Positions 61,268 through 64,000 of a stretch of DNA of 64,000 nt are shown piece after piece; the first letter of the stretch is position 1; the number at the start of each line of letters is the position of its first letter. The stretch comes from Bullera alba (Eukaryota; Basidiomycota; Tremellomycetes; Tremellales; Bulleraceae): positions 252,586 through 316,585 of the forward strand of contig BCIX01000004.1 in the NCBI GenBank assembly GCA_001600095.1. Reading direction: 5' to 3'. The translations under genes and the position numbers were made by a program. The notes under the pieces were generated by a model. That model was not told the origin of the DNA, did no database searches, and saw nothing but the letters and a program-made list of their open reading frames with translations.

Positions 61268-62571
61268 TCGAGTTGTGGGTAGCCAGAGTGTGCGTTTCGA
61301 GTTTCGCTCGCGTGCAGTGTATGTGACGTCTTGAATTGCCTGACGTCGCAATCTTGGTCTAGTATGTCCGGTTATTTGTCCATCTTGTAACGATGACTTC
61401 ACTGCGGGAGGAGATATGACAGATCATGTGTCACTGAAGGTAGCTCAGCCGATCAGCTGATGTGCTCGACGTATCATGATTCATGGAGGGCCTACCGTGC
61501 ATTTCGCCCGCTTAACAGGTAGATAGATGCCCCTTATATGGCCCGTTCGCGATGGTGATCTTGAAAGTCTATATGAATACCGAGCCACTGATTCATCATT
61601 CTTCTGATTGAGGCTTGGCAGGGCCCACAGTGAACCGAAGTCTCGACGTTGCTACTGGGTGGACTCGCGAGATTGTTGCTGCTGTGGCATTCTGCTGCGC
61701 CTTTCACAACGTCCCGTTGTCGTCTTGACTCTTGACTCTGAACGCCATTGGCTGAATTTCCTGCCGAGTTCCTTGCGCATGCGACCGAGTGCACACATTT
61801 TCGAGGACCGACAGACACTGGCGTGATTGAGCTCAGCGTTGATTAAGATCCGTACGACGGTGAAGTGATGTCTCGATCGAGAGATACAATCTTTGAGACT
61901 GAGCACGCAGATCCCTGATAGACACCAGTCGAAATTCGGGAGCAAGATGCAAGAAGAGACGACAGAGGATCGTTTCGAAGGGGGAGTCGAAGGGGGAGAT
62001 AGCTGTTGAGCAAGAAGTAAGAAAAGATTAAGTACGGTTGGATCACGGCTGATCGATGATCACGGCGTCTCGCGAACGTCTACATCGACTCAAAATTACT
62101 TTCACAGGATGGCTATTTCCATTGAGTTTTGATTCCGCGAATGTCTCCACGTGGTTTGTATGGTGTTTCTCGAAAGTTGTCTCCACGTGGTTTAGCCTCC
62201 GTTTTGGTGCATTTGGGTGTGGAACAAAATAGCCCGTATTATAATATTAGAGGTGTTTCGGATCTGCTGTCGGCTCTGCTCCGGCCCGAACGGCGGTCAT
62301 CACCGCTCCGCCCTTGCGGCCAGATACCCTGCCACGTGTATTTGATCCCGGCCTAACGAGGGATTCAAAGGCAGCCAAAGTCAAGCCAAGGCCAAAGCTG
62401 CATTTGAGCTGCATTGAAGTGTCGACAGTAACTTACAGCAACCCTACTGCGAAGACCACAGGAGCTTGACTTCGTCAGCAGAGCACCTGCAAGCGAAGGA
62501 CTTTGGTATAGCTCAAACCGATCAAAAGGCCGACACTCCGACAAAAGCCCAAAATCTACTCGCTTCGCGCG
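61268..62571. other. Intergenic region upstream of CBC1
   Basis: 1.3 kb. Several minus-strand open frames (61534-62046) have a pyrimidine-rich leader-like stretch near 61990-62030 but no coherent gene. A 12-bp tandem duplication (TCGAAGGGGGAG at 61975-61986 and 61987-61998) and paired CACGTG repeats are listed separately. Confidence 0.5.
62142..62193. repeat. Direct repeat with CACGTG cores
   Basis: A perfect 16-bp direct repeat, TGTCTCCACGTGGTTT, at 62142-62157 and 62178-62193, spaced 36 bp start to start. Each copy centres on the E-box CACGTG. It lies about 380-430 bp upstream of CBC1; a third CACGTG is at 62333-62338. Confidence 0.8.
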
Positions 62572-64000
62572 ATGTCATATCAAAACAGCTATATGGGCAT
62601 GTTCCCTCAGGGCGGAAACGGCAACTTTGGCTTCAACGGCGGGATGGGTGGACGAGGGGGGTACGGTGGTGGTGGTGGTGGTGGCGGAGGGGGAGGCTAT
62701 GGTGGTGGGAGGGGCAGAGGCAGGCGTGGTGAGTTCGGCTGCAGCATGGGAGACTCAATCCGCCTTGGACTTCAGCCGTTCGTTCTGGCAACATTGCTGA
62801 TCCTGAGTAGATGACCGAAGGGGAGGACACAGAGGTCGTGGAGGTGGCGGAGGTGGCGATAGAGCTCCACCTCCACCTGAAAGCTCCAACACTAGGATGC
62901 GGAAGATGATCATCAAGTTTGCAGACGAGGACGTGAGTCCGCCGTCTTCGTTTCATTTGGGGCTTAATTAATACCTTTGGCTCAGGACTTTCACCCTATT
63001 GAGGATCCGCCTCGGCTGGCTAGAGCGCTGAGGAGGCAGTGGCGTGAAGGTCAATCGGGCGTACTCGAGGGGTTCCGAGTCGGGTGAGTACTGCCTCGGA
63101 TCTTGCCGTTGGAAAGAGCTGACTAGTTTCAGAGTTACACAGGAGCCCCATAAGCACCCTCACTTCGTCTCCCTCCTGGTCCACCTCTTTAGGCAACCGG
63201 CAACAACACCAGCGGCCGAGGGTGCCGATCAGGAAGAGCCGGCGACTGGAGAGAAGAGGAAGGCAGAGGGGGAGCAGGAGCCCGAGTGCGGAAGGGAGAT
63301 TGTTGAGGATCTCAGTAGGGCATTCAGGAGCTGGGTCGAGGGTCGACAATGGCTCAACATGAGGTTATGCGTGAGTGCCAATCGCTTATTTGATCAAACC
63401 TGTATTGACGGTTGGGATAGTTGCAATTCTTCTCGCTGCTCGTCCCGGCGGGTTTAGTTTCGGCATGGTCACTGGCCGAGCTTTACAAAGCGCTTTTGAC
63501 AGTCCTAGATGAAGTTGGCGGAGGAGGTGACAGAGCAGAGAGGGTCATTCGAGCCGTCAGCGAGGGTCTGATCCGAGTGAGCGGGAAGAGAGCCTCAGCT
63601 CGCACAAGAGAATAATGCTGATTGTGACACGTGCTTAGTCTGGCTCGTCGCTCTCCGAGTCATTCCCAGATGACCTCACAACTATCATCGGAAGGCTAGA
63701 CGGAGCCATTTCCTCTCGAAGACGGGCGACTCCGCACCTCGACCCATTCTGCCCCATCTTGCCAAATGGAGAGGAGAGAGAAGCCTCCAAATCGGTAAGT
63801 CTCTGCATACTTGCATGATGCGCATCTAATTGATTCTTAGTTACACGACGAACTATCGGCTGTACTGCACGACTTGATCTCGAGCTCGTATGCTCCTCCT
63901 ACGTGCTTGCCCCGGCATTGGGAGGCGATCGCCGCTCCAGGCGATGATGTGGTTCAGTCTCAGCCGTACGATCTGGTCGCAGTGTCCATGCCGCCGGAGA
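62572..64000 (+). CDS. CBC1: Nuclear cap-binding complex large subunit (CBP80), 3' truncated
   Basis: Large subunit of the nuclear cap-binding complex, which binds the m7G cap with Cbc2 and links to splicing and export. ATG 62572 starts MSYQNSYMGMFPQGGNGNFG, then Gly/Arg-rich (RGG-like) sequence interrupted by an intron, and SSNTRMRKMIIKFADED. The MIF4G-type helical domain follows: PRLARALRRQWREGQSGVLE, TQEPHKHPHFVSLLVHLFR, EIVEDLSRAFRSWVEGRQWL, NMRLCLQFFSLLVPAGLVSA, SLHDELSAVLHDLISSSYAP. The window ends inside the gene at ...VAVSMPPE. The N-terminal RGG extension is longer than in budding yeast. Assignment rests on the order of MIF4G segments and is fairly firm. Confidence 0.8.

Noticed and set aside
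61534..62046. Minus-strand frames with Arg-rich peptides
   Set aside because: Several competing frames, no coherent start or splice chain; the pyrimidine-rich stretch alone is not enough.

Overview
The window reads as nuclear DNA of a basidiomycete fungus, most likely a Tremellomycete (Cryptococcus/Kwoniella/Trichosporon relatives). The evidence is dense genes with many very short introns (about 32-60 nt, GTGAGT-like donors, a CTGAC/CTAAC-like branch point just before the AG), untranslated leaders without ribosome binding sites, and two adjacent glycosyltransferase-69 (CAP59/CMT1 type) genes, a family tied to capsule and wall glycan synthesis in Cryptococcus. The taxon is inferred. Gene models were spliced by hand from donor, branch and acceptor signals plus frame closure, so exon edges are predictions.

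Layout, left to right. 1-8 kb: 3' part of class II aldolase FBA1 (+), SEC24 with an N-terminal WW-like module (+), TRM8 (-), a long mS38/Cox24-type mitoribosomal protein (+). 8.4-9 kb: a small multi-pass membrane protein (-). 9-10.8 kb: a gene-poor gap. 10.8-14.6 kb: two tandem GT69 genes (+), the first with an in-frame TAG before its membrane segment. 15.7-17.6 kb: amino-acid permease (+). 18.7-21.6 kb: large bHLH regulator (+). 21.9-24.8 kb: THS1 (-). 25-31 kb: CTR9 (+) and SEH1 (+). 31.3-34.2 kb: a disordered protein with a SILK-like motif (-) and ESF2 (-). 34.5-38.2 kb: F-BAR/SH3 septation-type protein (+). 38.7-40.4 kb: intronless F-box-like protein (+). 40.7-48.6 kb: separase ESP1 (-). 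49-51.5 kb: RPB10 (+) and RPN14/PAAF1 (-). 52.1-56.6 kb: class I cyclic nucleotide phosphodiesterase with a degenerate receiver-like domain (-). 58-61.3 kb: a small Ser/Tyr/Gly-rich protein (+), a ZTA1-type quinone reductase (-), a small unrecognised gene (-). 62.6-64 kb: start of the cap-binding subunit CBC1 (+), running off the end.

Most genes are housekeeping: translation (TRM8, THS1, mS38, ESF2), transcription (CTR9, RPB10), nuclear pore and RNA export (SEH1, CBC1), secretion (SEC24), cell division (ESP1, F-BAR/SH3), proteasome assembly (RPN14). Several pairs are head-to-head with 285-370 bp shared promoters (TRM8/mS38, THS1/CTR9, ESF2/F-BAR, ESP1/RPB10). I found no tRNA, rRNA, transposon, CRISPR or viral element. 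The observations most worth a second look are the stop-interrupted GT69 copy, the WW-Sec24 and receiver-PDE fusions, two genes with apparent dual mitochondrial/cytosolic starts, unusual intron placements (an intron splitting the FBA1 stop codon, a coding exon holding only ATG in RPB10, a back-to-back acceptor/donor in the permease, a stopless 39-nt intron in the bHLH gene), and paired CACGTG repeats upstream of CBC1.
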